NCBI RefSeq assembly: GCF_042660705.1
Contig: NZ_JBHSUQ010000002.1
Origin: Undibacterium_A arcticum
GTDB lineage: Bacteria; Pseudomonadota; Gammaproteobacteria; Burkholderiales; Burkholderiaceae_D
Strand: one strand, 5' to 3'
DNA length: 64,000 nucleotides
Position 1 is the stretch's first letter. Every line of letters begins with the position of its first letter. The notes below the pieces were generated by a model that was not told the DNA's origin, did no database searches, and was given only the letters and a program-made list of their open reading frames with translations. Shown here piece by piece: positions 45,702 through 55,952 of the stretch. The position numbers were made by a program, and so were the translations under genes.

Positions 45702-47075
45702 TCAGCGGGCTAGTGTGGAGACTGCGAGGGGATTGTGACCCACGTCGCACGGGTGCAGCTGGTGGTATTGATACCAAATGGCGAGTTCGTCAGCCGGCAT
45801 CGGCTTGGCAAAATAGAATCCTTGCCCTTTAAGGCAGCCCATTTTAACCACTTCGCTGACCGCAGCTGCGCTCTCCAAGCCTTCGGCTACGACGTCGATC
45901 TCAAAAGCCGTGGCCATCGATAAAGATGCGGCGATGATGGCGCGGTCGTGCAGATGATTCTGACCATCGGGCAGATTGCGGGTAAAGACCTGATCGATCT
46001 TGATGCCGTCAATCGGCAGTTGCTTCAGATAGGCCGCCGCCGAATGGCCGGTACCGAAGTCGTCCAGATAAAACCGTATGCCTAGTGCGCGCAGCTCGGT
46101 AATGACCGCGACGGTCTGAGCCAGATCCTGAATGGCGTGCGATTCCAGAAGCTCGATGGTTAAACGGCGTGGATCAAAGTCCGTATGGGACAAAATGGTG
46201 TGCTTGATGCGGTCCATAAACCCTGCCATGGCGAAATGACGGGGGCTGAGATTGACCGACAGCGCCGGCTCAATGTTCAGACCTTGCCAGGCGACGCTCT
46301 GGCGGAGCGCGGCATCGAGCACATACATATCGAGTGCGAGCAGATCATCGCCTACGATGGAAGGCAGGAAATCGATCGGGTTGCGCATCACCGTTGGCGT
46401 CTGGCGCCAGCGCATCAGCACTTCAACACCGATTGGTCTTCCGCTACACAAGTCTATCGTTGGCTGGTAATGCAGTTCGATCTGCCCATTGCGCATGCCG
46501 TCCATCACCGCGTCGGACAGAGTCCGGGCATGGATCTGGGCGACGCGCTGTGCGAAATCGAAGATTTTGAACCGGTTGCCGCCCTGCTGCCGGACCTCGC
46601 CCATGGCTTCCAATGCGTGAAACAGCATGTCACGTGGCGTTCCCTTGTCCTGCGGGTAGACCGTGGCGCCGATACTTGCCGTCAGCCGGAACTCTTGATC
46701 GAAGGCGTGAACCGGCTGAGCAATCAACGCTTGTATCTTTGCGGCCAGTTCGACCACGTCATACAGGCTCTGAATCGGGAAACAGATCAGGAAATCGTCA
46801 TCGTCATTGCGGGTGAACTGCCCGAACGGCCCCATACAGGAAGCAATCTTGCGGGTGATGTCATCGAGTATCGCCACCTCCATGTCAGGATCGAACTGAC
46901 GGCAGGTTGTCGACTTTAACTGGTCGATGGACATGACCAGGATGCCAAGCTCGGCGTCGGCGCCATCGGCCGCGTCGATCATTTCGGCCATTTCCGCAAT
47001 GAAAACGCGGCTGGGCCGCGGCCGAAATTGGTGAAACGTTGTTACCTCATGCAATTTGCTGACATGATTCATCAC
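45702..47075 (-). CDS. degenerate GGDEF - EAL cyclic-di-GMP phosphodiesterase
   Basis: 457 aa without sensor domain or membrane helix. The GGDEF site reads RNDDDDFLICF, so cyclase activity is not expected. The EAL domain keeps the main residues: GVEVLMRW (EVL for EAL), SVNLSPRHF, IELLESHA, YLDDFGTGHSAAAYL, IKIDQVF, VVAEGLESAA and KGQGFYFAKP. It should therefore hydrolyse cyclic-di-GMP in the cytoplasm and lower its level. On a mobile element this could affect motility or biofilm of the host. It is the first gene of a unit with the AcrVA2-like gene. Confidence 0.88.
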   Translation of the reverse strand: MMNHVSKLHEVTTFHQFRPRPSRVFIAEMAEMIDAADGADAELGILVMSIDQLKSTTCRQFDPDMEVAILDDITRKIASCMGPFGQFTRNDDDDFLICFPIQSLYDVVELAAKIQALIAQPVHAFDQEFRLTASIGATVYPQDKGTPRDMLFHALEAMGEVRQQGGNRFKIFDFAQRVAQIHARTLSDAVMDGMRNGQIELHYQPTIDLCSGRPIGVEVLMRWRQTPTVMRNPIDFLPSIVGDDLLALDMYVLDAALRQSVAWQGLNIEPALSVNLSPRHFAMAGFMDRIKHTILSHTDFDPRRLTIELLESHAIQDLAQTVAVITELRALGIRFYLDDFGTGHSAAAYLKQLPIDGIKIDQVFTRNLPDGQNHLHDRAIIAASLSMATAFEIDVVAEGLESAAAVSEVVKMGCLKGQGFYFAKPMPADELAIWYQYHQLHPCDVGHNPLAVSTLAR

Positions 47076-47396
47076 GATCCTTCTGTTCCTGAAACCGCTG
47101 TGGGCAGCACGGCACTATGCCGATCGTGATGATACTAATTGAGTAGATGCGCCGCGAGCGCCGGAAAAGCGACGCTTTGGCCGGTAATTCGTGTCGAAAA
47201 GAGCATAAAGAGCGCAGTTTTTGCACCTTTGTCGCTACGTTCAGCACCAGCTTCCCTGCGGATTTAGCTGTTCCGGATCTGATTGACCATATCGCGAATC
47301 ACTACATACCGAATGATTCGCAACACGCGCCCGTCTATTTCTCGGTCGCGAGCACGCAACCCACTTGTCCGGCACTCGGTTAGCTGTCCGGCGTAC
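47076..47396. other. intergenic region, 321 bases
   Basis: No convincing gene. On the minus strand a short open piece ends RVLRIIRYVVIRDMVNQIRN at 47264, which could be the tail of a lost gene, but it has no start of its own and merges with the AbiEii-like gene region. No terminator or repeat stands out. Confidence 0.4.
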
Positions 47397-48317
47397 TCAA
47401 GCCGCTTCGGCGCTCCCATTGTGCACGAGACGCAAGAACGCCGTGACCATGCTTGAGACATTGCGCTGTTCAAGAATGCGCTGCTCATCGAGATCGGCAT
47501 CATCTATGCCGTATATGAACCGCGCGCAGGCCACCGGGCCGTCCCGCAGGTACCCATCGACACCTTCCGCGTCGCAGAAACGCCGGCGCAGCGCGTCCAG
47601 TGCACTTTCAATTGCTACCAATTGCTGGCCTGCGCCGCGTCGCTCGATGAACTGTTGAGCGATCCATTCGATCGGACCAGCATAGCGCATGACGTGCATA
47701 AGGTCAGCAGCGTCCTTGTTCTCCGCCCGGTCGTCGAACGCCAACGCCTTTAGTATGATGAAGGCGGCCACGTCGGCGAAGCGCACCGTCTCAGTCGCGA
47801 TCCCGCCGCCGTCCAGCAGCTCAGCGGTGATTTCCATCTCGGCAAACCACTCGTGCACGATTCCAACGTGGTTGATGGCGAGTGCTGAGACTCCCTCCCC
47901 GTCGATGGTGGCCACTTTGCCGCCCGGCAGTTCCTGGCTGGAATCGCGCAGGAACTCGATCAGCACGTATTCGTGCTCGGACACCTGCCGCTGCCAGCGC
48001 CAGCTGCTTGCCTTGCCTTCTGCGTTCACGTACCTCGCGAAGCCCCGGTCCTTCAGCTGCCTAGCAAGGGTCTTGTATGCCTCGTCGTCGGCGAGCACCT
48101 GCAGGTTCAGCACAATGTCTACGTCGGAAGTGCCGGCGTGTGCTGGGACCTCAGGTGGTTTCTCTGGTGTGAGGTAGCGGGGAACAAGGCCGCCTACCAG
48201 GCGCAAGGTGTGTTTGAGGCTGCCGAAACCCCGGAGCAAGGTTACCAGCGCTCGCTCGCAAGATAGGGTGTGGTCGGCGTCGTAACCATCGGCAGTTGCC
48301 GGCTTAGTGGTGGCCAT
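47397..48317 (-). CDS. AbiEii-like nucleotidyltransferase toxin
   Basis: 306 aa. The nucleotidyltransferase signature is visible: LVGGLVPRYL followed by AGTSDVDIVLN (DxD). Later ALAFDDRAENKDAADLMHV is typical of AbiEii/AbiGii toxins. AbiE systems are type IV toxin-antitoxin pairs that stop phage growth; related toxins add nucleotides to tRNA. It starts four bases after the antitoxin-like gene, antitoxin first as usual. Frame intact. Confidence 0.78.
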   Translation of the reverse strand: MATTKPATADGYDADHTLSCERALVTLLRGFGSLKHTLRLVGGLVPRYLTPEKPPEVPAHAGTSDVDIVLNLQVLADDEAYKTLARQLKDRGFARYVNAEGKASSWRWQRQVSEHEYVLIEFLRDSSQELPGGKVATIDGEGVSALAINHVGIVHEWFAEMEITAELLDGGGIATETVRFADVAAFIILKALAFDDRAENKDAADLMHVMRYAGPIEWIAQQFIERRGAGQQLVAIESALDALRRRFCDAEGVDGYLRDGPVACARFIYGIDDADLDEQRILEQRNVSSMVTAFLRLVHNGSAEAA

Positions 48318-48321
48318 GTGA

Positions 48322-49431
48322 TTAGATCTTCAGGATGTCTGCGCGAAGGTGAGATGCAAGTTCCTTGTTGCGGCCGCGGCCGTCCTGCAAGTCCAGATAC
48401 TGGATGAACGGACTAGCGAACCAGGAGGGGAACTCAGGGTGTTGTCGACGAAAAAGCGTGCTGGCTCCGGTGCGCTCGATTAGAGTGACATTCGATCCCT
48501 TATCGACCCGCTCCAAACCCAAGGCCTCTGCGTAACGATGCGTCTTGCCGGGAGGAACGATCACCTCGGCCGTCTCTACGTTCGTCAGCAGCGGTGCCAG
48601 CACGTTTGCAGCGGCTGGGCCCGTGAAAGACCAGTCGGCAAGTTTTTCCCGTTCTAAGTTTTCGGTGAGCGTTAGAAGTAGTGTTTTCGGGTTAGGGGTG
48701 TACGAGTACCAGCGGGTTTTCGTTTCCTTGCGCGCGCTCCATGCCACGATCCAAGCGTCAAAAAGCTCGCTTGGCTGCGTGAGGCGCCGGCGCAGGTTCT
48801 TCCCGCTGCCTTCAGACTCCACCATTTCGAGACGCTCCAGTTCCTGCATGGTGAGCGACACCGTATAGGGCGACGTTTCGGCGAGGCTGGCGATCTCGAT
48901 TCCGGTAAGCCATCGATGGTGCGACTGTAATAAGGCATGGACGACCTGCTCCCGAGCTCCAGTGAAAAGCGCGGCAGCGCGCCGCGGCCGTGCTGGCTTT
49001 GCTGGGCGGTCAATGTTGATTAGCCAGTGTTTGTGCCTTAGAAAGAGACTTCCACTCGCGTCGAAGAATCCAATGTTGCGCTCGCGCAAGATCTCCCGAG
49101 CGCCAGCACTTAGGAACTCGGCGACCACAATGGGGATGGGGCGGAGTGCATCTTTAACGGACAGCCGGTATTCCTCCAGCTGCCATATGGCGTTCCGTAT
49201 GTCGCGTGGATAACCTTGGCGCAACATCTCCACTGCAAGGAACCGTTCGCCGGCCGGGCTGTCCACCCGCAGCAGTAGATCAAGCTGGTGTTTGCCGTCA
49301 GGGCGTTGAAACGCAACCTCGAAGTGCCGTTCCTCGGAGATTTTGCTTTCCGTAGCTTCTTCAAACGCTTGGACGAACTGATCGACTAACGACTGAGAAT
49401 CGGGGCGCATGGGTCGTTTGCTGCGCAGCAA
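48322..49431 (-). CDS. AbiEi-like antitoxin/regulator, 369 aa
   Basis: The central region (ALLQSHHRWLTGIEIASLAE, TVSLTMQELERLEMVESEGS) is a winged helix-turn-helix as in AbiEi antitoxins. The N-terminus (HFEVAFQRPDGKHQLDLLLR, FLAVEMLRQGYPRDI) has a D...E pattern of a degenerate nuclease-like fold. AbiEi proteins repress their own promoter and neutralise AbiEii. Longer than the classic antitoxin, so probably a related subfamily. Confidence 0.7.
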   Translation of the reverse strand: MLRSKRPMRPDSQSLVDQFVQAFEEATESKISEERHFEVAFQRPDGKHQLDLLLRVDSPAGERFLAVEMLRQGYPRDIRNAIWQLEEYRLSVKDALRPIPIVVAEFLSAGAREILRERNIGFFDASGSLFLRHKHWLINIDRPAKPARPRRAAALFTGAREQVVHALLQSHHRWLTGIEIASLAETSPYTVSLTMQELERLEMVESEGSGKNLRRRLTQPSELFDAWIVAWSARKETKTRWYSYTPNPKTLLLTLTENLEREKLADWSFTGPAAANVLAPLLTNVETAEVIVPPGKTHRYAEALGLERVDKGSNVTLIERTGASTLFRRQHPEFPSWFASPFIQYLDLQDGRGRNKELASHLRADILKI

Positions 49432-49777
49432 AGTAATTGAAAGAGACTTTAGTATAGCACTTTCTGCTTGATTTGCTGTACAGCTAATTCATCGTTTGTT
49501 ACAAATGGAGTCCTCCATATATATCTCAAACAGGCTTCGCTGATCTGAGGAGACCGACTGACGGACGAACTCTCCCAAACAATACGGCCGGCGTCCCGCA
49601 CTATGGAAAGACTGGCACTGCCGATATTGATGTTTCACCTTGATTGGCCCAGCCCGTGGCCTGTAGGTGCCGCCGTGCTGCTCCAGCTGTCGCCCAATCG
49701 CTTTCCGCTGCTCTCGTGCTCTTCTGCCTAAGCGCAACTAGCTATAAGAACAATAGAAATTCAGGGAACCCCAACAC

Positions 49778-49831
49778 ATGATCAACGCCCCCCAGCTGCT
49801 GGCTGACCTCAAGCGCCGCCTCACGGTGTGA
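49778..49831 (+). pseudogene. 5' stub of a DNA methyltransferase-type gene
   Basis: ATG at 49778 gives MINAPQLLADLKRRLTV and then TGA. This N-terminus is similar to that of large restriction-modification methylases (pattern QLL.DLK+.L..LE.DL), but the rest is gone. It is probably the scar of a former modification gene lost when the neighbouring elements moved. Evidence is only 17 residues. Confidence 0.35.
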
Positions 49832-49935
49832 ATTGTCAATGTGACAATTTTGGCAGAGGCTTAAATAAACTGGCCTGCTTTAAAACAATTGTTTTCCATG
49901 ATTGATTATATGAGTAATCAATTGCGCACAGCAAC

Positions 49936-49971
49936 AAAAAAGCCCTCCAGTTTTCACTGGAAGGCTTTTTT
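49936..49971. terminator. bidirectional intrinsic terminator
   Basis: AAAAAAGCC, then TCCAG, loop TTTTCA, CTGGA, then GGCTTTTTT: a bulged stem with A and T runs on the two sides. It could end transcription in both directions between the AbiE region and the type III restriction locus. Confidence 0.75.
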
Positions 49972-50082
49972 AAAGCTCTCGGAACTAATTTTCGATCATC
50001 TTCAGTCCACGCGCTGCGCTCGCCGGTAACAAGCGTGTTCACGCACAATCTTTTTTCAAAATAGTTCAATATTTTGAAATAT

Positions 50083-50777
50083 TCAAGCGGCTAAAGTCAT
50101 GGTGGCGCCTGGCGTCACGACGCGCTCGATGAAGCCGCCCAGCGATTTGGCGCTCCGATCCGGCACCACTGCGAGTCGAACGCGCCCGGCATAGCGGCCG
50201 GTCTTTCGTTTGTCGAGACTTCCGCCCCGCTTGCGCTGACGGACTTCGACAGCACCGGCCACGAGCACCATGTCGTGAACGCCTCGCCCCTTACCTCGCG
50301 TACGTCCGCCCACCCAGGTTTCATCGGCCTCGACTGGTCTCCGGGGTGGCCACCGATCCGATCTTGGTCGGGACGCACCATGCCGACCCGCAACTTGTGG
50401 AGGATCTGGAAGGCGGTCTCGTAGCGCGACAGCCCGAGTTGCCGCTGGAACTGAACGGCCGACATTCCCGGTGTCTGGCTGGCGACCAGGTAGGCTGCCC
50501 AGAACCACACCGAGAGCGGTGTGTGCGTACGTTCCATGACAGTGCCAGCAGTGAGGCTCGCGTCGCGGTTGCAATGACGACACCGGAAAACGCCGGGGCG
50601 ATTGGCAAAGCGGTACGGCTCACTGGGCGAGCCACATTGGTCACAGATGAACCCATCGCTCCAACGAGCGCGCTCAAGGTAGGCCGCGCACGCCGCTTCG
50701 TCCGGAAACAGTCGCTGAAACTCCGGCAGCGAGTGCGGAAACGGCAGATCGTCTCGGTCAAGCACATCGATAACCAT
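50083..50777 (-). pseudogene. IS1595-family (ISXO2-like) transposase, truncated
   Basis: The N-terminal zinc ribbon is present (FICDQCGSPSE, FRCRHCNRDAS), followed by the helical SVWFWAAYLVASQTPGMSAV. At GGGG 50343-50346 (+ strand) one base is missing; the next frame continues VEADETWVGGRTRGKGRGVH and RSAKSLGGFIERVVTPGAT, then stops at 50083 before the last catalytic acids. The 3' third is absent, so the gene is dead regardless of the frameshift. I see no inverted repeat on the left side. Confidence 0.8.
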
Positions 50778-50972
50778 GATCGCCCCAGGTTGGCGCAAAT
50801 GCTCAATATACTACCGGTAGTGGGTTTGGGAGATAACCGGATAAGCACGGTTCATTCTAGCGACCGTTAAACGAACTCCAATTGATTCGTTGTACGAAAT
50901 GCCATGATGAGCGAGGTTCTGCGTTTTCTGGCGTGACATAATGCCGAGCATCCACACAAAGACAGAAAAGCT

Positions 50973-52529
50973 ATGCCATTTTTAGACTGGGTCAACAAAA
51001 ATCAGGCCAAGGAAATCCACCGAGACGTTCCCTACCATCTGCTAAAACAAGAGGCCATTTTTGGCAATAGCGCCGAAAGTCTGCTGATTCAGGGTGACAA
51101 CCTGCTGGCACTCAAGGCGCTGATGCCCTTTTATGCGGGGCAGGTTAAATGTATTTTTATCGACCCACCTTACAACACGCAAAGCGCGTTTGAGCATTAC
51201 GACGACAAGTTAGAACATAGCCAATGGCTGTCGATGATGTATCCCCGAATCGTTTTTCTGCGCGACTTGCTTACCCATGATGGCAGTATTTGGGTCTCTA
51301 TTGATGATAAGGAAGCGCACTACCTCAAAGTACTGATGGATGAAGTCTTTGGACGTAATTGCTTCGTAGCCGACATCGCATGGAAGCGACGGGACGGAGC
51401 GCCTAACGACCGAATCGGCGCCACCTACGACCACATCTTCGTTTTCGCCAAGTCCAATACAGGCTCGTCAAAGAAGACCATTGCGGAGGAGGCATTCAAC
51501 CTCATGCAAAGGACAGATAAGGCGGATTCCCAATATCAGAGTTATGAGGAACCGTTTGGCTTCGATGAACGCGGCCCATTCCGCAAGGTGGACTCGACGG
51601 GTAACGCAAAAGGCGGGCGATATGTCGAGAGTCTAGTCTACCCTGTGGAGAACCCATTTACCGGGCAAGAGGTGTTCCCAAGAAAGGGGCGGTGCTGGGT
51701 ATACAAAAAGGAAGAAATGTTGAGAATGGTCGCCGAAAGGCGGTTTTTCTGGGGCAAGAATGGGACCGGTACAACCCCAATGAGAAAACTCTTCAAAACT
51801 GAAGCCAAAGCTGGCATGGCAGCTCCGACCATTTGGGACGACGTTGGCCTAAATCAGCATGCAGCAAGAGAATTAGAATTGCTGTTCGGTGAGAAAGCTT
51901 CGTTTGAGACGCCCAAACCTGAAGGACTGATGAAGCGAATCATTGAAATCGCCAGCAATCCAGGGGAAATAGTTTTAGATTCATTTCTCGGTTCGGGCAC
52001 CACTGCTGCCGTAGCTCACAAAATGGGGCGCCGCTATATCGGCATCGAAATGGGTGAACACGCACAAACACATTGTGTCCCCCGCCTCCAAAAAGTCATC
52101 GAAGGCGAACAAGGCGGTATCAGTGAGGACGTGAACTGGCAAGGCGGCGGCGGTTTTCGTTTCTGTACCTTGGGCGAACCTGCGTTTGACCCGCATGGTC
52201 GCATCAACAGCGCCGTGCGCTTCGCGACCTTGGCTGCGTATATCTGGCACTTTGAGATTGGCGAACCTGGGCACCAAGTTTTCGACTCGCCGTTACTTGG
52301 AGTTGAGAAGGGTACCGCCTACTATCTGCTTTACAACGGGATTCTCGGCGACCGGCGCCCCGCCGGAGGAAACGTACTGACACACTCGGTTCTCCAAGCC
52401 ATCAACGATATCCTCCCCCATACTGGACCGAAGGTCATCTACGGCGAAACCACGCGCCTTGGCATGGCTCGCCTTGCCGCCGATAACATAACCTTCAAGC
52501 AAATCCCTTACGACGTGAAGATTCGCTAA
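50973..52529 (+). CDS. mod: type III restriction-modification methyltransferase (Mod)
   Basis: 518 aa, intact. Adenine-N6 methylase of the beta class: DPPYNTQSAFEHYDD comes first (about residue 67) and the SAM site DSFLGSGTTAAVAHKMGRRY comes later. The target-recognition region lies between. Mod both modifies DNA and gives the complex its sequence specificity. The Res gene starts six bases after its stop. Confidence 0.93.
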   Translation: MPFLDWVNKNQAKEIHRDVPYHLLKQEAIFGNSAESLLIQGDNLLALKALMPFYAGQVKCIFIDPPYNTQSAFEHYDDKLEHSQWLSMMYPRIVFLRDLLTHDGSIWVSIDDKEAHYLKVLMDEVFGRNCFVADIAWKRRDGAPNDRIGATYDHIFVFAKSNTGSSKKTIAEEAFNLMQRTDKADSQYQSYEEPFGFDERGPFRKVDSTGNAKGGRYVESLVYPVENPFTGQEVFPRKGRCWVYKKEEMLRMVAERRFFWGKNGTGTTPMRKLFKTEAKAGMAAPTIWDDVGLNQHAARELELLFGEKASFETPKPEGLMKRIIEIASNPGEIVLDSFLGSGTTAAVAHKMGRRYIGIEMGEHAQTHCVPRLQKVIEGEQGGISEDVNWQGGGGFRFCTLGEPAFDPHGRINSAVRFATLAAYIWHFEIGEPGHQVFDSPLLGVEKGTAYYLLYNGILGDRRPAGGNVLTHSVLQAINDILPHTGPKVIYGETTRLGMARLAADNITFKQIPYDVKIR

Positions 52530-52534
52530 CCGCT

Positions 52535-55240
52535 ATGTTCAAACTAAAAAGCTATCAAGAAAATGCGCTTGCGGTCCTGACTCAATTCTTGCGAGCCTGC
52601 CGCAGCGCTCCGATACCAGACGCTTACCACGCTATCCTAGCAACACAGAATCGCACCAATGAGCACTATGCTTCTCTCTTCGGTGATATACCCAGCGTTT
52701 GCCTACGAATTCCAACGGGCGGCGGAAAGACCATCATGGCAGCCCACGCAGTTGCGATGGCCGGGAAGGCCGTCTTGGACACCGATGCTCCCGTCGCCCT
52801 GTGGCTCACCCCCTCGGATACCATTCGTACTCAAACGCTCGAAGCCCTGGCTAATGCCCGGCACCCCTACCGGCAAGCGCTCGCTGAACATTTCGGTGAC
52901 CGAGTGCAAGTCTGTGACCTAGAGAGCCTGCAAACAATCAGCCCGCACGACGTCGGCAAGGCCTGCATTGTTATCGTTGCTACTATTCAGGCCTTCAACG
53001 TTACCGATACCGCCAAGCGTAACGTGTACTCATTCTTTGAAGAACTCTCACCGCATTTTGACACCCTGCCTCCTCACTTGAGCGGAGACCTGGAGAAGGT
53101 CACGGAAGCGGACTTGTTAAGTCAACCCTTCCTGACAAATAAAGACGTCGGCCGCATCAAGCATTCGGTTGCGAACTGGCTCCATCTTCAGCATCCCATC
53201 GTCATTGTTGACGAAGCCCACAACAACAGGACGGACCGCTTCTTCAAGACGTTGGGACGCCTGAAACCGAGCTGCGTTGTAGAACTCACCGCGACGCCAG
53301 TGCCTGGAAATAACGTGCTGTACCACGTCTCCGCGCAAGAATTGAAAGCTGAGCAAATGATAAAGCTGCCGATTGTCCTGGCAGAGCATCCCGCGGGTTG
53401 GCAGGATTGTTTGCGCGATGCGATTCTGACACGGGACCGGCTAGAAATCTCAGCCCAAAAGGAAACCGATTATCTGCGTCCGATTGCGTTGATTCAGGCA
53501 GCTCCTAAAGGTAACGAAGCCACAGTGGATGTCGTTCGCATACATCTGATTGAGAACGAAAGATACCCGAGGACCAGATTGCGGTTGCAACTGGCACCCA
53601 AAAAGATTTGGTCGGTATCAACCTGTTTGACCCCGCGTGCCAGATTCGTTATGTCATCACAGTTGAAGCACTCAAGGAAGGCTGGGACTGTTCGTTTGCC
53701 TACGTCCTGGCGTCCCTGCAATCGGTGAATTCGGCCAAGGATGTCGAGCAGCTTCTGGGCCGCGTGCTGCGCATGCCTTACGCGAAGACGAGGCAGCAGG
53801 AGACCTTGAATAGAGCGTACGCGCATATCGTTGCCGAGAACTTTGCGCAAGCTGCGGCGTCCTTGACGGACAAGATGGTCCAGAACATGGGCTTCGAACG
53901 GTTCGAGGCGAACATAGCACTCGTGCCAGCGCAACCCGAGTTGCCTCTTGGCGAACCGATGGAAAACGGCTCCCTGGGGCAGCAGCAAATGGCGCCGGTT
54001 ATTCCGGATTGCTATATCGCGGTTTCCGGGACCCTGGATACACAGTATTGGCCAGAAGACTTAAAGCAGGTTGTCACAATCGGCACAAATTCAATGGGGA
54101 CTACCCTGCTCGTCAAGGGAGACATTGATTCTGATACCTTGGGTCAGGTTGAGGACTTTGTCAGCAATGCGGTTCCTGCCAAAGCTAGGGAGGCCATCAA
54201 GGAGCAATTCAATGCGCACCGCGCATTGCGTCAGGCAGTACGTGCACCGGCCCAACTTGGCCTCACCTTCGCACCTATTCCGCAGCTATGCCTGAATTTC
54301 GATGACTACCTTGAGGTAGTCGAAAGAGAAACCCTTTCCACTCTCGGTGACTGGGACTTACTCGACCAGCCTGTGCAACTGTCTGGTTTCAATATTACGG
54401 AAAGCATCAACTCATTTGAAATCGACGTAAGCGGCGAAAAAATAAAGTACCGCTATGTGGATGCGCAACAGCTCCATCTCAATGATGTCATGAGCCATGT
54501 GAGTGAACAGGACCTTGTGCGGTGGCTCGATGTTGAAGTGCGGCAGCCGTATGTCTCCCAGATGCAGCTGCAGGCATACTTGGTCAAGATGGTGTCGCAC
54601 CTGGTCCACGTCCGGAGCTTCACCCAAACGGCGCTGGTCCGCGCGCGCTTTCAGCTTGCTCAGGCACTCACCAAGGAAATCGGTAGGCTACGGCAGCTGG
54701 CCATGGACAAAGGATTTCAAGGCCGCCTGTTGGACATGATGGTTCCGACGTTTGAGCAGATGGCACATTACAGCTTCCAGTACCAGTCAGGGCAATACCC
54801 AGCACGCCAGCCTTATCGCGGCAGCTACGAATTCAACAAACATTTACCCGGTCATCCATGATTTACGGGAAAAGACACCCGCGGGAAGGACGGCGGAAGA
54901 ATTTATGTGCGCCCAAGCGATTGACGCCCATCCTAAAGTCAAACAATGGGTCCGGAACATCGAGCGACAGGAAAAGCTTTCGTTCTGGCTACCGACGTCG
55001 ACTGACTACTTCTATCCTGATTTCGTTGCTGAGCTGGTTGACGGTCGCTTGCTTGTTGTCGAGTACAAAGGGGAACCGTACGAGACGAATGATGATTCCC
55101 GGGAGAAGAAGCAAGTGGGCCACCAGTGGGAGAAATCCAGCAATGGTCGCTGCCTGTTTCTGTTTGCGGTGAGAGAGGATGAAGCCGGCCGTTCCGTATT
55201 CAAACAACTCGCTGACAAGCTCACTGGCGCACTTCACTAA
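52535..55240 (+). CDS. res: type III restriction subunit (Res), split twice
   Basis: Superfamily 2 helicase plus endonuclease, about 902 aa when joined. Frame 1: Walker A RIPTGGGKTIMAAHA, VDEAHNN, ELTATP. A lost C at 53566-53568 moves to frame 2: ITVEALKEGWDC and QLLGRVLRMPYAKTRQQE. A lost T at 54843-54845 moves to frame 3, which ends with the nuclease motif YPDFVAELVDGRLLVVEYKG (PD...ExK). Both breaks fall in three-base homopolymers and the protein on each side is intact, so the enzyme is probably functional in the organism. Confidence 0.92.
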
Positions 55241-55938
55241 GTGCTTCGTCGAAGACTGCCAATCGTCACAGGTTTGAAATCAATACACTCCACTGACATG
55301 TTCACATGGCGAGCACCCGAACCAAATTCGTCCGTGCTCAGCCGGTGAGCATGCACATGGCCATGCAAGTTCACTATGCAGTCGCCTGGTCGCGCAGCGT
55401 CCATGACGTGCTCTGGCACGGGATAGTGACTCACGAAAATCCTTTCCCATTCCAAGCAGCTAACGACGTCATCAACTGCTAATTTTAGGATGGCATGCGC
55501 ATGCTTGTCGCAGTCATGGTTGCCCAGCACCAGAATTTTCGCAGCCGGTATTTGACGCAACCACCCATTTGTCGTTCCGCTGTCAGTCATCGTGATGTCC
55601 CCGCCGAAAATCAGAAAATCTTTCTCCGTGACGGTTGCCAGCGCATTCGACAGCATCAGCGCATCGACCTCACTCGCACTTCGACCCCGCAGCTTCTCCA
55701 GCGCTCGGTGGCCGAGGTGTTGGTCACTCCAGACGTAAAGATTCCCCGGTTTGAGTGCGTCATTCAACCTCCCAGGGTGCCCTTGCTTCGCGTGGACTTC
55801 TCTCAGCCGGCTCACAAAGTTCGTCGATGCCGGTTGCCGCGTGACGCCATCGGCGCCCCTCACTGCAGTTTCAAGGTACCGAAAATAAGCCTCCGCAAGG
55901 CTGCCTGGGCCCGATGCCGTTTTGTTTGATTTCTTCAT
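55237..55938 (-). CDS. metallophosphoesterase, 233 aa
   Basis: All calcineurin-like motifs are present: YVWSDQHLGH, FGGDITMTD, VLGNHDCDK, FVSHYPVP and NLHGHVHAH, so it should bind two metals and cleave phosphodiesters or phosphomonoesters. The N-terminal 70 residues are an extra helical region. Start placed at 55938 (MKKSNKT). It converges on res with a four-base overlap at the ends. The substrate is unknown. Confidence 0.82.
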   Translation of the reverse strand: MKKSNKTASGPGSLAEAYFRYLETAVRGADGVTRQPASTNFVSRLREVHAKQGHPGRLNDALKPGNLYVWSDQHLGHRALEKLRGRSASEVDALMLSNALATVTEKDFLIFGGDITMTDSGTTNGWLRQIPAAKILVLGNHDCDKHAHAILKLAVDDVVSCLEWERIFVSHYPVPEHVMDAARPGDCIVNLHGHVHAHRLSTDEFGSGARHVNMSVECIDFKPVTIGSLRRST

Positions 55939-55952
55939 ATACTGATGACCTG

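Larger units (their letters stand above)
49432..50082. other. intergenic region with remnants, 651 bases
   Basis: The left part should hold the promoter of the AbiE-like pair (reading left). A minus-strand open frame at 49489-49737 has unusual composition and I do not accept it. A 17-codon gene stub (49778) and a bidirectional terminator (49936) follow. Beyond it is the truncated end of the IS1595-type element. Confidence 0.5.

Noticed and set aside
46185..46919. 244-codon plus-strand frame
   Set aside because: Antisense to the conserved GGDEF-EAL gene.
49489..49737. 82-codon minus-strand frame upstream of the AbiE-like pair
   Set aside because: Composition is Arg/Gln/Ser-rich with no start signal and it occupies the expected promoter region.
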